Source: Syncephalis plumigaleata
Taxonomy: Eukaryota; Zoopagomycota; Zoopagomycetes; Zoopagales; Piptocephalidaceae
DNA length: 64,000 nucleotides
NCBI GenBank assembly: GCA_025201365.1
Contig: JAIXMF010000001.1
Location: 620,001-684,000, forward strand
Direction of reading: 5' to 3'
Within the stretch, counting starts at the first letter, position 1, and each line of letters starts with the position of its first letter. Under the pieces are notes generated by a model, which worked only from the letters and a program-made list of their open reading frames with translations, was not told the origin of the DNA and did not search any database. This document shows, in pieces, positions 28,430 to 43,484 of the stretch. Both the position numbers and the translations under genes were made by a program.

Positions 28430-29022
28430 TCATATGACGTTTACGCAGTAAGATACTGTATCACGATACAGCGATACATCTAATGCGTTGACATCACGTA
28501 CTAGCGTAGCTTGCAAGAGATAATGGCTATCTATTACATTATCATTGTTAACAGACGAGTTTTCTTTTCTACTTTTCTTGATTGTTGAAGCCATTAGTTA
28601 GCATGATTATTATATGAGACAACGTGCAATACAATGTACTTACTGTATCTATCGTTGCTACTAGAGTTACTGGTGTTGACGACATGACAATACGACCAAT
28701 AAACTGGTAGACACCACCAAGCTGATGCGAGAATACGCTGAGTAACGAGGTATCAATGGCGAGTTGCGCACCATTATCCTCTAGTATAGCTTGACTTTGC
28801 TCTATATCATAATGAACTAGTCTAATAATGGTTATACGTTGTTATTTGTCAATAAATCGAGAGAGCAAGGGAACAAGAGAGATTAGCTTACCGACCACTA
28901 ACTCGTATAGGAATTGTTTCTTCAGCTAATTGCGCAAGTCGTTCTGCAGTCAGCTCTTCAATAAACATGATACGCGCCACTATTGGACGCTCCTTCGCCG
29001 GCAATAATGACATAGTACTCAT
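28430..29022 (-). CDS. TEN1: TEN1-like telomere-capping OB-fold protein
   Basis: A small protein of about 150 residues from three exons. It starts MSTMSLLPAKERPIVARIMF, then IPIRVSGRLVHYDIEQSQA, an acidic strand with LAIDTSLL, GGVYQFIGRIVM, and a C-terminal LLQATLVRDVNALDVSLYRD. The order (IRVxGRLxxYD, then xIDTxLL, then xxFIGxI, then xAxxVRxVxALDxxLY) is that of the single OB fold of Ten1, including the terminal V-ALD-LY helix. Ten1 works with Stn1 (and Cdc13/CTC1) in the CST complex that caps telomeres and assists C-strand fill-in. Start at 29022; the final intron is taken as about 28577-28653, ending AATCAAG, which is the least certain border. Ten1 proteins diverge quickly, so identity rests on pattern. 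Confidence 0.65.
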
Positions 29023-29347
29023 AATGACACGGTAACAAACGCTCTAATAGTGTAATGACGAATGCGCTGCTTCATGTATTTAATAGTAAAAATCGATTAA
29101 AATCACCATCATTCATCGTATATGCTATCGCTTGAATCTAACAAGATGATCCATGTTAAAATACAGTTTGACTCGATTGTAAATCACTCGATGCAGCCTG
29201 CCACGATAATGACGACTACGCAAGTCTCCGCTTTTTCCTTTTCCTTTTCCTTTACTCGCTCTCTCTCTTGTTATCTTCCCATTGTGCTGTTTGTTGGTCA
29301 ATTCGTGCTTGTACACGTCTATCAACTGCTACGTATTCGACGTCAAT
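29023..29347. promoter_or_regulatory. Divergent intergenic region (TEN1-like / ATIC)
   Basis: 325 bp with a TTTTCC-repeat tract (about 29231-29252) and CT-rich sequence before the ATIC start, as is common in fungal 5' regions. Confidence 0.4.
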
Positions 29348-31533
29348 ATGGTCAAACTGGTGAGCATAACATGCTTATACTGTTATCGATAGTATGCCAA
29401 CTACTAACTAACTACGCCTTCTAGCTCTTTTGTCTGTGTACGATAAGACGGGTCTTTTGGAACTCGCACGCGAGTTGCAAGGCCTAAATATCCGTCTGGC
29501 TGGTTCCGGTGGCACAGCACGTCTCATTCGTGAAGCAGGCATGGATATTATGTAAGTTGCCTGTAGCATCAATGCTGATACTCGTATAACTCACTGATAA
29601 TGTTGTATTCATTGGATGTAGTGATGTATCGGATCTTACTCATGCACCAGAAATGCTAGGTGGTCGTGTCAAGACCTTGCATCCTGCTGTTCACGGTGGT
29701 ATGTATTGCTGCTTTTACTATTACTAAAACTAAGTGATACTTACCGTGTATTAAATTAGGTATTCTTGCTCGTGATATACCATCTGATAATGCTGATTTG
29801 GCAGCACAAAACATCGACAAGATTGATTTCGTCGTTTGCAATCTGTATCCATTCAAGGAGACTATCGCTCGTGATAATGTCACCATTGCTGATGCAGTCG
29901 AGGAGATCGACATTGGTGGCGTGACATTGTTGCGTGCAGCAGCCAAGAATCACGCACGCGTCACCATTCTATGTGATCCGAATGATTACAACAAGTTCCT
30001 GGATGAGCTTAAGGCTTCGGAAGGCGATAAACGAACTGTCTCGGAGGACATGCGTCGTCAGTGTGCACTCAAGGCCTTCAACCATACGGCCGATTACGAT
30101 GACGCCATCTCGAACTACTTCCGTCAACAGTACTCGGCTGGAGCATCGCAACTTGCTCTAAGATACGGCGCAAATCCACACCAGAAACCTGCACAAGTAT
30201 TTGTAAAGGAAGGTGAACTTCCCATTAAAGGTAATGTGCAATACAAGTCACATGGAATAGCACGTTGATTGACATGATGTACCATCTTTATAATAACAAT
30301 TATAGTATATCGGGTGCACCTGGCTACATTAACTTGCTTGACGCACTTAATGCCTGGCCATTGGTTAAGGTAGGATAAATGCGAACATAATACATGTTGT
30401 ATTTGTTATTTATATCAAGGTTATTAGGAATTGAAAGCGGCGCTTAACTTGCCAGCTGCAGCATCATTCAAGCATGTATCACCAGCTGGTGCTGCTGTCG
30501 GTCTACCTCTCAGTGATGTAGAGAAGAGGTCTACATGGTTGAGGGACTCGAATTGTCGCCACTTGCTTGTGCTTATGCTCGTGCTCGTGGTAAGTGGAAT
30601 GACTGTGCAATAAGAGCAACAATGATAGCATAGTAGTAATAATGGTATATACTAATATCTCATTGTGTAACTAATAGGTGCTGACCGTATGTCATCATTC
30701 GGTGACTGGATTGCACTCAGCGATGTTTGCGATCAAGCGACAGCTCGTATCATTTCACGTGAAGTATCTGACGGTGTCATTGCACCAGGCTACACCGATG
30801 AAGCTTTAGCCATTCTAAGCAAGAAGAAATCCGGTAAATACACGGTACTACAAATGGATCCAACCTACGAGCCAGATACCGTTGAGACACGTCAAGTCTA
30901 CGGATTGCACATGCAACAACGACGCAACGATCTACAAATTGATTCGTCGCTATTCACGAATATTGTATCGAATAACAAATCGTTACCGGAATCCGCCGTA
31001 CGCGATCTTATTGTCGCCACCATTGCTCTCAAGTATACGCAGTCGAATTCCGTGTGCTACGCCAAGAACGGTATGGTCATTGGTCTAGGTGCAGGTCAGC
31101 AATCGCGTATTCATTGCACGCGACTAGCCGGCGACAAAGCGGACAACTGGTGGCTACGCCATCATCCCCGTGTGCTTGCCTTTGACTTTAAACCCGAGAC
31201 GAAGCGTGCCGATCGATCGAACGCCATCGATTTGTACATTATCGATAAGATTGGCGAGGGTGCTGAGCGTGCCGCTTGGGAGGCGATGTTCAACACGGTG
31301 CCCGCACCATTGACGGCCGAGGAACGTGCCGTCTATCAGGCCGAACTTCATGATGTTGCCGTATCATCAGATGCTTCTTCCCGTTCTCGGATAATATCCA
31401 TCGTGCTAGTCAGTCAGGTGTCAAGTATGTTGCGGCACCTAGTGGCAGTATCCAAGATGCCGTGGTAATTGACGCAGCCAACGCTCACAATATGGTATTA
31501 TGTCATACGACACTTCGACTATTCCATCACTAA
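29348..31533 (+). CDS. ADE17: Bifunctional AICAR formyltransferase / IMP cyclohydrolase (ATIC)
   Basis: This is the last enzyme of purine synthesis: AICAR plus 10-formyl-THF to FAICAR, then to IMP. The N-terminal MGS-like cyclohydrolase domain has [36 protein letters not shown] and VVCNLYPF. The transformylase domain has [75 protein letters not shown] and the C-terminal LRLFHH. The start is the ATG at 29348 (MVK(T)ALLSVYDK). Four single-base losses are clear against this invariant family: near 29355, 30306, 30525 ([11 protein letters not shown] expected) and 31378 (DAFFPFSD expected, one T short). Introns are short and within reach of the start; cytosolic enzyme. Confidence 0.95.
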
Positions 31534-32421
31534 TACCATGACAAGTTGATTGACAAATAAAATGTTGCTTATTTGCATCTAATCTAGCAATGCAGCAAAG
31601 GTAATTGCTACTATTTCTATTTTCATGTGACTTTTATGATAATGTATAACGTAATCCTAACTATTAATATTACAAATAATATCGTCATCCTATTAATTAG
31701 CTAATTACTTGTTTACGCGTATATGTACAATTGGATAAGGTTCATTCGTATACATAAATACAGATTACCATGGTAATCGATTATTTTACTATTCATAAAC
31801 AAATTGTAATGTAATAAGTGAACAAAAACAAATGGATAACCTGAAATGCACCCAATTTCAAATGAGATGCACACGGCGCATTACATGCAAATGTTCGCCA
31901 CTCATTTTCGTATTTCAATTTCTTACACGCTCGGTTGCAATTCTTCTCTTACATCCTTTCTATCTCTCTCTCTCTGTCTCTCGCTTCTTTCTATCTCTCT
32001 CATTCACTTTCCCCGACTTGCATACTCTATGCATACAGATTGAAATACACAAAAAAATCAACAACACTCGCCACACTCTCCACTACTTTCCTCTGTACTA
32101 TTAGTGAATCGTTCTATTACTTATTCGAATCGTTGGTGGCTGTGTCGGGCAATCAGACGTGTTTCTACGTGTAGAGGTGCGTGTGTGTGTGTGTGTAGGT
32201 GACTTGTACTAGTTTTTGTTTATGCGTGTCTACTTGTCAATTCGCTAAACATACCGATCTTGTATACATACATACATACACATATACATACATACATACA
32301 GAGAGAGAATCGCCTACATCATCCTTGATTCCTTTACGTTTGTGTATAGTCGACACGTTTTGGTATTATCGCTGGAGTACATTGCCTGCTTTAGTCTATT
32401 TAATTTAACCAAAGTAACACT
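31534..32421. other. Intergenic region with simple repeats, upstream of PACT gene
   Basis: About 890 bp. The first part is AT-rich 3' flank. From about 31900 it becomes pyrimidine-rich (TCTCTCTCTCTC near 31967-31995) with GTGTGTGTGT near 32180 and ACATACATAC near 32265-32300. This looks like a long promoter and leader for the coiled-coil gene. No RNA gene recognised. Confidence 0.55.
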
Positions 32422-35400
32422 ATGGCAACAAGCGCTAGTCAAAATGGTAATGGCATTCAAACAGCTGAAGGATCTAGTAATGCTGCGCGTGAATTGCCTG
32501 CTATTCGCAATATACGACGAGAACGTCCCAGTAGTACACCGTTGTCCGCGCAACAGAGCAACACACTAGAGAACATGCTTGCGACCGCTAATGGACCGCC
32601 TACAAGTGCAGTTGCATCACCTCCTGTGCGCTCATTTATATCAGCTGAAACCGGTCAGGTGGACTTGGCGGGATTTAATTTCGCACTAGCATCCTCTGAG
32701 GATTTACAACGGGCATTGCACCAGGCATTATCGGATCTAACTGCCGTTAAGGAGGAGAGCGCCATGCTACAAAACGTCTAGCCCAAGTAGATAACCAAAA
32801 GATAACAACTACCATTGATGATAACAGCAATGGATTGCCAACCTCGCAGTTACCGCATGAATTAACCGATACATTAAGGCGAGTCGGTGATCTGAAACGT
32901 ATGCTAAACCAGTCGGATACCGCTTTGGCAGAGACACGCGCCGAATTGATGCGAGTAAAACAGGAGAGGAATACCACCATTGACCGGTTGACATCGGATA
33001 TGCAGACATTAACGGGGACACTAGGGCATCTAACTGATGAATTGGCAAAGTGTCGCGAAGATTTACGCGAAAGTCAAAATGAGACGGACAAAGTGCGCGA
33101 GTGGTCGGAAGGATTCTGGGCCGAACGCGACCGATTGATCGACGAGCTTGAACAACTTCGCGCGGAGCATCCCGAGTTGAAGGATGTCCTCGGTCGACTA
33201 TGTGTTGGTGAATTTGAATCGCGATTAGTAGATGACAATGAAGACGAGGAGTTAGATGAGGAATTACGCGCGATCATTGGCATACGTACGCGGAGGAAGT
33301 GCACTGGAGCAAGTTGGTCAGGAGATCCAGTCGTTGGAGGAGAGATTAAGCCGACCGGGCTCCAGTCTCGCATCGCCTATCCGCGTTGATCTCGAACGTC
33401 AATTGTCGGAGGCACGTCAAGAACAAGAGCAGTTAAAGGCGGCAGCAGCAGCAACTGCAACAACAACGGCAACAACGTCCAATAATGCTCATACGCTAAT
33501 TGCACTTAGTCCACGCCATCAACGAACCATGAGTGACATTGACAGTTTTATCACAGAGTTGGAGACAGATCTAAGTAGTTCGCAACAGGAGATTCAATTC
33601 TTGAAACGGCAACTAAGTAGCGATAATACTCGACGAGAATTCGAAACGGCCATTCTCGAGTTGAATGAACGATTGGAGCAACGAGACAAAGCGTTGGATG
33701 CGCTTAAGAATGAATTGAAGGAAACGCAAGATGAATTGGCACGTTGTAAATCGTCTATGAAGGGTGATACAGCTACTGCAGGCGCAACTACTGATACGCC
33801 AGCTACAAACAAGCCGAGTGTACCGATTGGTGACCCAAGCGATTCAGCATTATGGGTAGCGCGTGAGCAATACGACGATATGGAGGAGCGTCGAGCGGAA
33901 TTGGATCTTCGATGCACGGAACTAGAGATCGCGGTTATCGGACTGGAGGAGGAACGCAACGATGGGATCGTGAACGGAACGAAATGGACGAGGAACTGAA
34001 AGAGCTCGAGAAACAGCGTAGCAATTGGACGACAGAGCGAGAAGAGCTTAAGGCGCAAATCAACGCTAAAGAATCGACACTGAATGAGATGAGCAAGAAT
34101 AGGGAAACGCTAGAGCGGGAGATTACAGTAAGCAGTTTACGGTTAGCTTGTCGCGTACATTCTCGATACTAATCAGTTGTGACATGTAGGTGCTACGCGA
34201 GGAGAAGAAGGCGCTAGAGGATCGAATTGCCGCGGCTAGTAGTATTGACATGGATAAAGCAGACGATACAGTGCTGGAACTTGATCCGGAATGGCGATTA
34301 CGAATTCAACTGTTGCACGGTGAAAAGGTTAACGCTGAACAACAAATGCAGCAAGCGCAGGAGGCGTGTCAACAAGCGGAGAAGACAGTGGAATCGGTGC
34401 AGGCACAAATGAAGAAGCTTGAAAGTGAAAAGCGAATGCTTGTCGAACGATTGGCCGTTGTACATCGACGTCAAGCGGAGAATGCGGTGGCTGCCGTGTC
34501 ATCCTCATCACGTACGGGTAAACGAAAGAACCTCAGCACATTTATCAAGGCACAACAACAGCGAACACGTAAATCGGCCACTAACACGGCAGAATCATCG
34601 CGACATCATAGTCCGCAGGCATCACAAACGCATATTGATATCACGGAGAAGATAGCCACACCACCTCCCGTAACAGCAGCGAGTAATATGGCATTAAATG
34701 CAGCAAATCAAAATGCGGAGTCACCAATACAATCACTAGAACGATATCGTCGACGTATTGTGGAGGTTCACCAGCAAAGGAAGTCGCGACAGAATGTGGT
34801 AGCACCCCAACCTGTAACTGCCACCAATGCTATGTCCAAGGTGGGACGTGATACCGATTATGGTGTAGATGAACAGCATCGATTTGATAATGCAAATGAC
34901 CATCACGATGAATTCATGGAGACTACCGGACAACCGATGACATCTACGGCCGGTGGCATTGACTCGTCAGCACTCACTCAGGCTGCTCATGCATTAGTCA
35001 ACGAGTTACGCGGTGAATTGTACGGCGTAAGAAGTGATCGTGACATGTTACGAGCACGCGTGCATAGACTGGAGGGTGCACTACAAGATGCCCAGGAGAG
35101 AGCCAACGACTTTGAGGAGGAGGCCATCATGCTACGTGGCAATATCTCGGCATTTACGGATCGTGTACGCGGTGTACCGGATATTGATAGTCTTCTAGAT
35201 GCCAACGTTCATCATCCGCTAGTTAAGGCTACCGATGATTTGGTGGCACGTCTACAACAAGAACTGATGACGCTAAGAGTGGAAAAGGACGCTATTGGCA
35301 TGGAACTCGAGGAAGGAATACGCCATTGCTACGAGGAGGCAGCGCGGGAGATTGAAATGCGTGACGAGGAACTGGAGCAGTGGCAACAGCGTGCTTGGAG

Positions 35401-38124
35401 ATTGAGCATCGCTACGCGTCATTAGCCCAATCGACATCAACATTGCCACCGAGTGATGGCAAGTTGCCTCGTATGGAGCAGCAATTGAGTACAATTGATT
35501 CACTACGTCGTGCATTACGTGACATGTTAGAGCAGCTTGAACTGAATAATATTCCACTACAGTCGCATTGGATATCATTATTATCATCGGTAAGTTACAT
35601 TGATTTATTGTCAAAAAAGACATATCACTAATATGCTGACTATATATATGCAGGATCTGAATGAAAGTCATCTAACTAACAGTGTTGGACCCGATATTAC
35701 CTGGCTCAAGGATTTGGACACTCAATCACATGTTAATGTGGCACAGAACTGCAAGAACAACTGGATGACTATCAGCGACAACTTGATGATCGTAACGCGG
35801 AGGTGAGCAATTGAGCGTGCAACTTTTAATGCTGAACGACAACTGCGACAACTTGAAGAGAAGATAGAAGAGCGTGACGCAGCCGTAAGGATAGCCGAGA
35901 ACATGGCGGCTATGGCGCGTGAAGAATTGGATCTAAAGGAGAAGGAACTCGACACGGTACGCACCAATATTGTAACGGCATCGCTTAACGACTCGAAACA
36001 CGAGTTGACAAGTTCGGCATTCGATTCCACTCGATTAAATACTAGTGCCATGTAAGTATACCATCAATTGTATCCTATTATATCCTATTACTAAACATGT
36101 ATTCTAGGCTGGAACAGAATGTCGATGTAGTATTGCAAAAGAATGCCGATACCTTGATGGAACTAGATCGACTATGTCGCGTTGTCATCGGTAAACACAA
36201 GCACATGCAGCGACAGCGTACCAATGACCGTCAAGATCGTTCAATGAGTCGATCTGTATCTCGTACCTCAAGTGGAGGCAGGGATGGACTATCCGTGGCC
36301 AATAGCGTATATGAACAAGGTAGCGCCAATGGCAATACAGAATCAAATACCGGTCAGAATATTATACTTGAACTACGTGAATTTGCCCTGCAAATGCGTG
36401 AATTAATGGAGGAACACGCAGCATTGAAGTTGCACCTTGAGAAAGTGGCCGATCTACAAGATCCACCAGGTACAGTGGGACGTGTACCATCTAGTATGGC
36501 AAGTACACGATTTGCCGGTGTTGTCACGGTGGAACGAGTGGACCTGAAAGCCCTAGGCGAGATTGGCGGTTCAATGACGTGTGTCACTACAGGTTTCCTA
36601 ATGGCCATGGAGAAACTAGCACCTCGTTTATTACGTGGTGTATTTGACAATGCATCCTCCAGTGTTACTGCAGTAGAAGGTAAATTCAATCATTATAATA
36701 ATATGCTGGTAATAGTAATCATAATAATGGTAAATGTATGCATAGAATCCAATGGTGGTAGTCGTCCAATAAGTGCCATGAGCAGTGCTTCTGGTGCAGC
36801 GACTAGTTGGAGTACAGGAGCAATACAACAATTACGACAACGATTAGCGCATACCGAGGAAATGTATCGTCAATCACAGGCTAATATCCAATACTTGGAG
36901 GATACACTGCATGCTGAACGACAACATAATCAGGTAGGATATCATAGTAGACATCAACTAACAAGTGTATATATGTATTAATGCATTTCTAATATTAATA
37001 AATAGGAACCTCAACTTGTACAGGAAATCAATCGACTTGAACAAGAGAATCGAGCATTAGCAGAAGAGATAGCCGATCTTGAAGCACGCTTAGGACAGGA
37101 GCAAGACATGCGTGAGGTATGATGACTATGACTATTACTACTAGCTGATTAACATCTAATGTATACATATATCTATTATTATGAATAGCATGAATGGACT
37201 ATTAAGCAACAGGATATGAATGATCAGATAGAACAGGTACAACAGCATTATCGTGAAGATACACGCAAACTAGGTCGAGAGATTAGATATTTGCAGGCCA
37301 AATGTCAACGGGAAATAGCATTTAGAATGGATTTCCAATTCCAGAAGCGGTATCTCTTATTAATTATCGGTGGTATGGAATCAAGGTAAGTAGATTTAAT
37401 GAATAGTAATAACAGCTTTATTCATTTATCTAATAATAATAATAATCCTATTAGTGAACAAGAAGTGTTACGTATGATAAGTGATATGGTACAACTACCT
37501 CGTCGTAATTCAAACAACTATCAATATCATAACCATCATGATCCTACACCTTATAAAAGTAAATTCCGTGCAGCTGTATTTACCGTAATAGCCATTGTAC
37601 GATTACAGTAAGTTACTAATAATACTGTTACTACTATTATTATACTTTATATTAATCTATTATATACATGTATATACACATCTAGAATACTTTCTCATAG
37701 TTGGGCCATGGCACGACAACAACGACGAGGTGGTGGTCAACATCAAGTTGTGCCATCACTACCATCACCGTCACAGCCAACATCTATGCCGTATCATCAT
37801 GGACCACCACCACCACCAATACCACCACAATCACGCTTAAGACCTCATAGAGTGCCACCACCAGCACCATCAGCAATGTACGCGGATCACTCATCACTTA
37901 GACGTGCCCATCTCTACAACGTGTATTCTCACGTCCTACATCTGCTTTACAGCCATCCTATCATCAACTACAGCAGCTACAGCAACACAACAGCAACAGC
38001 ACAGCAGCAGCAATATCATAATCAACAACAATATCAGTATCATAATCAGTATCATAATGCATATACAAATCGACGTTCATTACCTCCTCCTCCTCCATCG
38101 CATTCTGATTATGATTCACACTAG
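32422..38124 (+). CDS. Long coiled-coil centrosome / spindle-pole-body scaffold with PACT domain
   Basis: Starts MATSASQNGNGIQTAEGSSN at 32422. Most of the roughly 1600 residues are heptad-rich coiled coil (for example LEERLSRPGSSLA, FETAILELNERLEQRDKALD, ERNEMDEELKELEKQRSNW). Near 37330 the sequence FQFQKRYLLLIIGGMES, then SEQEVLRMISDMV, and across an intron KFRAAVFTVIAIVRLQ, matches the PACT (pericentrin-AKAP450 centrosomal targeting) domain. PACT anchors pericentrin, fission yeast Pcp1 and fungal Mto1-type proteins to the microtubule-organising centre. Unusually, PACT is followed by a Pro/Gln/Tyr/His-rich tail of more than 100 residues. Introns are few in the first half and many after 35600. 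The frame slips at about 32775, 33290, 33945, 35395 and 37890, each consistent with one lost base. Role inferred: gamma-tubulin complex recruitment. Confidence 0.8.
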
Positions 38125-38334
38125 TAGTAATAATAAAGTACATTATATTTATTTATATGTATTTGATTATCAAATTCACATCATTATCTACAACATTGTA
38201 ATGTGATTGGACAGTGAAAACATCAGGCGACTCTCATTGCATAGGCACACACACATAAATAACAGATATTTCTATCTTGTATTTACTCTTTATCCTTACT
38301 TTCTATTCTATTTCTATTCTTATTACTAGCTAGT

Positions 38335-39276
<942 letters not shown>

Positions 39277-39376
39277 TAAACTTGCATTATAAATTGTAAT
39301 AACTAATGAGCACTTTATTGCATATCCTCATTCTTCATTTAAACGGTTTTTTGTGCTAGTAATATCATTATTAGTA

Positions 39377-42300
39377 TTAGTATAGATATCTATTCAATCC
39401 TTCATTATTATTATAGTTACCATTAGATATCTTATCACCTAGACTCAAAGCAATACCCTGTGTCTTGCTACGAATACGAATATGGCCTGTAATGGGTGCA
39501 TCACCTCGTTTCTCAATACTCAAATTGGCCAATGCATCCTCGCCTGTCACATTGATAGTAATTAGTCATTCATGATATGATACTACAGTAACAAGTTACT
39601 TACCGAAAATGCTACGTGCATACAAGTTGGCCGATAAAAAGCCGCAATCACCTGACATGGCCTGTGGTGGTGTGAGACAGTTCATGTTGGTACGCTTTTG
39701 CAAGAACTTTAGATATTCTCGTAAATCACTGAAATAATTGGTGTGATAAACATATCATGATGATATGGTTAATTCTACAAGATTGACATGCATGTATGTA
39801 CATGTACACTTACGTGATCGAAGTAACAACATTAATCTTGTTCTCCCATTCGAATTCTGTCCACATATTACGGAACTAGTAGTAGATAATAATAACAACA
39901 ATTATAAGACAATCATGCACACTCTCATATACAATGCACTACATCATTACTAACCTGATTTTCCGTACAAGTGGCAGGATTGATGTAGTCCATGATATCA
40001 ATTTGAATATCACTCATGACAACACAATTGCCATCTGATGATCCCGCTCTATCATAGACAATATTGCCAAAGATAACACCAGCCTCAGTGGATGACACCT
40101 TATAAGATGTTATTATTATTATTAGTACTAGTAAGTGATATCTATAATTACCTTGATATTTGCCTTGATACTTTGGAATCGATGAGGTGCAATGGTATAC
40201 TGACTTGGTTTCTCGACCAATTTCAAATCACCAAGTGTTGCGAATTCAATCGATAGATTTTGGAGTGTTTCATTCGTTTGATTAACCACGAGTAAATCTA
40301 TACATATATACATATGTACGTAAATATATATGTATTGTATTGAGAGAGTCAATCAATTACTTACCAAGTAGAATATCAAATTGATGTGTTGTCACATAAG
40401 CTTCAGCATAGACTGGATCAGAAAAACCTAGTATTTCCTGATAAGTAGTTGTAATCATTAGTGATGGTGTAGACTTACCGGTTAACTGAACAACACGGCT
40501 TAGCATTGATCCCAAATCTCCTTGTGTATCAAGACCGGCAGCACGTGTAACATCCAATTCATACTATATAATATGAACTCGTCAGTATTTATCGTAAATG
40601 ATCAAGTATAGATCATAATAGTATTGCTGCTTACCTCATCGGCATCACCACCTTCTCGCTTATGGAATTGACGGAATGTAATGAGATCATCGGCTTGCAC
40701 TGCCACATTATTACTATCCTGCTTCTTCTTTTCCTTTTCTATACGCTCTTGCTCTTGCAGAATACGGACATAGGCGTGTTTACAGTCATGTGTAAACACT
40801 TTTTGCATTACTTCATCTTCCATACGATCAAGCACTCGGAGACAAGTCAAGATACGTTCGTAGGAATCCTCATCGATAGGCGATGATGGAAACTCGGATC
40901 GTCCAATACGAATGAAACCAGTCAATATCAACATAGCCTATTATACATATGTATATATATATATATATAGAATATGATTACTCATTACTATTTCATTTGT
41001 TTGCTTGTTTGTTCTAATTACCTCAGCGCGTAAACTATTGAGTTTCTTCGTTTCCACTTTAAGTTCCGCATAGTGCAACACCATCTTCACGATAGTTGTA
41101 GCGAGTACAGTGCCAAGGAAATAGTCGCCCGCCAACAGCAATGCTAAACATAGAATGATATTCATTGATTAGATGACGTAATATAGCATGTTAGTAGTGG
41201 TAGTAATCCTCTTACATCGAAGTGGTGGTTTGGTTGACGCTTTAACCGCTTCAACCTTCGAGGCGCGACTACTGTCACTGAGAGCACTTTCACTGGCATA
41301 CGTGCCATCAGGAAGAATACGACGAGCAGCCGGTGTTGCAGCGATCTTTTGCTCATTACTATCGTCTGACTTGTCTGTCTCTGCTAAAGCACGCTATATA
41401 ACAACAATATTAATATGTCTATGTATGGTAATCATGATAAAGTAAACACTATACTTACCTGTTCAGAAGCAAGAAGTGGCAATTCACCCAAGCATAGCTT
41501 GATCTTCTCCCAGGCTACATCCAAATCTATAATGGTGTTCATTTCTTAACATTTGTCATCAATGATGATTGTACAATCCCGACTTACTATCCACGGTAAG
41601 ACTGTATTCACCGACAATCCATAATGCACCGCGGAATACCTTGCCCGATTTTAGTTCTTCGAATGCATCTAGCAATCGTTCGAGTATCTCGGCTCTTAAT
41701 GCTGGGAACTTTTCAACTACCTCGCTGTATATATTGTATTAGTCAATTATTGTTATTACTATTACTGTGAGTACTCACCGTACAAAGGCAATAACATCGG
41801 TAGCCGATGTATTCTGCGCCTCACTTAATGATTCCAACAAAACGTGTACACATCAGCAGCCACATTAGGGAATTTGATGGCACAAGTATGAATGCTTTGC
41901 ACTAGTACTTGACGATACTCGGCACTCTAATCGCGTTGATATCGTGTTAGAGTTGTGTAGCTTACTGTCTAGTTCAAACCAACCTTATCGTATTCTTGAC
42001 CTTGAGATTTGCTCAACTCCTTCTTGAGTAAGGTAACGACATCTTGCACTGTACGATTATTGGCCAGTTGCAATGCAATATCCAGTGTCTTACGACGTAC
42101 GTCAATGTCGGGTCTAATACATATTATAATGATATTAGTTAATGCTTTGTTAATCACTTTGTATTTACACCTACGTATGAAGTACACGTAGTACATCCAT
42201 GACACTATCGTCTAGAACATGCTCATACTTGACATGCAATTCACGGAATCGATCAAGTACAATAAGCTTAACATTGTTGTCGGCTTCCTTGACGGCCAAT

Positions 42301-43484
42301 TCAATGTAGCAACCAGCCGCAGCTATTATTATTGTTGTTGTTATTTGAGATTAGTGTATATATACTAGTATACTGATTGCTGTTCGCTAAATACCTTTGA
42401 TGGCTGCAGGACTATGCGTTAATGAGACGAGTGTATTTGCTGCATCATATTGACAGCATGCGATTTCGCATTCAATAGATCGACAACACATCGAATGTAG
42501 CGAGACTAGTTGTAATAATAGTCGTATTAATTATAGTGATATTATCCATGTGTCATAGATGATCACTTACGCGTTCGGCCAAGTTGTTCCTGCTATCCTT
42601 GCGAATGAATTCAATAATAGCCAATTGCATCAATTCATCATAGCTGGCCACTTGTCCGTAGACTTGTTTCAAATAGTCAACGGCTAGTTCTGGTGCACAA
42701 TTGCACAGCATAATAAATGCATTTCGCTTGCAGTTCACATCAGCTTCCTATATCGTAGTATAATAAAGATTCTGTCAGTTTAGCTTTCTCTTCTCTTTCT
42801 CTTCTCTACTTACTGCAACCAAGAATGTTTGCATCAATTCTGGAGCATCTGGAATCAAGTGTTCCGCTGTTTTATAAATGGAATAGATGGCAAATGCCGC
42901 ATTGCGTCGAACATAGGAATGACGATGTTCCTGTCATCAATGTTAATTTAGAATACAAAGTATGCAATATCATAAACTTACCAAGCAAGCTCGAGCTGTT
43001 GGCACCAATGGCTCTAGAATCTCGGCTTCACGGAGTTTGCACAAGAATCGCAGAGTCGATGCACGAATGTACTCGTTTGGATGTTGCAAATCATTACGCA
43101 AAGCATTACTACACATATATCGAGCACATATGGATAGGGATACGCGTTAATTCACGTTAGAATCGATTAATCGCTAGAAACTTACCAGACCAAAATCATT
43201 TCCTGTTTAAGCTTGCCATCCTCGTTGGTTTTGGGGCAGAGCTCCCAGTAAAAGTGTAGCAGTTTCTTTAGATTCTTATTCTTGCTAGGCAGTACAAATC
43301 GAATAACGTGCATTAGCAAGCCTTCGCAAGGGTCACCGCTTGCCATCATACGAAGAATACGCTTTAGCGTGGTAATCTTCAAACTGTCGCTGCCTTTCTC
43401 GAGTGCCGTACGCAACTCCTGCAAGGACGGTTGGTCCTGCGTCGGATCCGATTGCACGACCGTATAACAATTTTCCGGCACCAT
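39377..43484 (-). CDS. SEC26: Coatomer subunit beta (beta-COP)
   Basis: N-terminus [20 protein letters not shown] from the ATG at 43484, then an adaptin-N HEAT solenoid: [54 protein letters not shown] and [21 protein letters not shown] charged linker contains [20 protein letters not shown]. The C-terminal domain has [20 protein letters not shown], and the appendage contains [14 protein letters not shown] and [20 protein letters not shown]. Beta-COP is a core subunit of the COPI coat, carrying Golgi-to-ER traffic. About 20 short introns. The frame is disturbed near 41850, as elsewhere. Stop TAA at 39377-39379. Confidence 0.95.
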
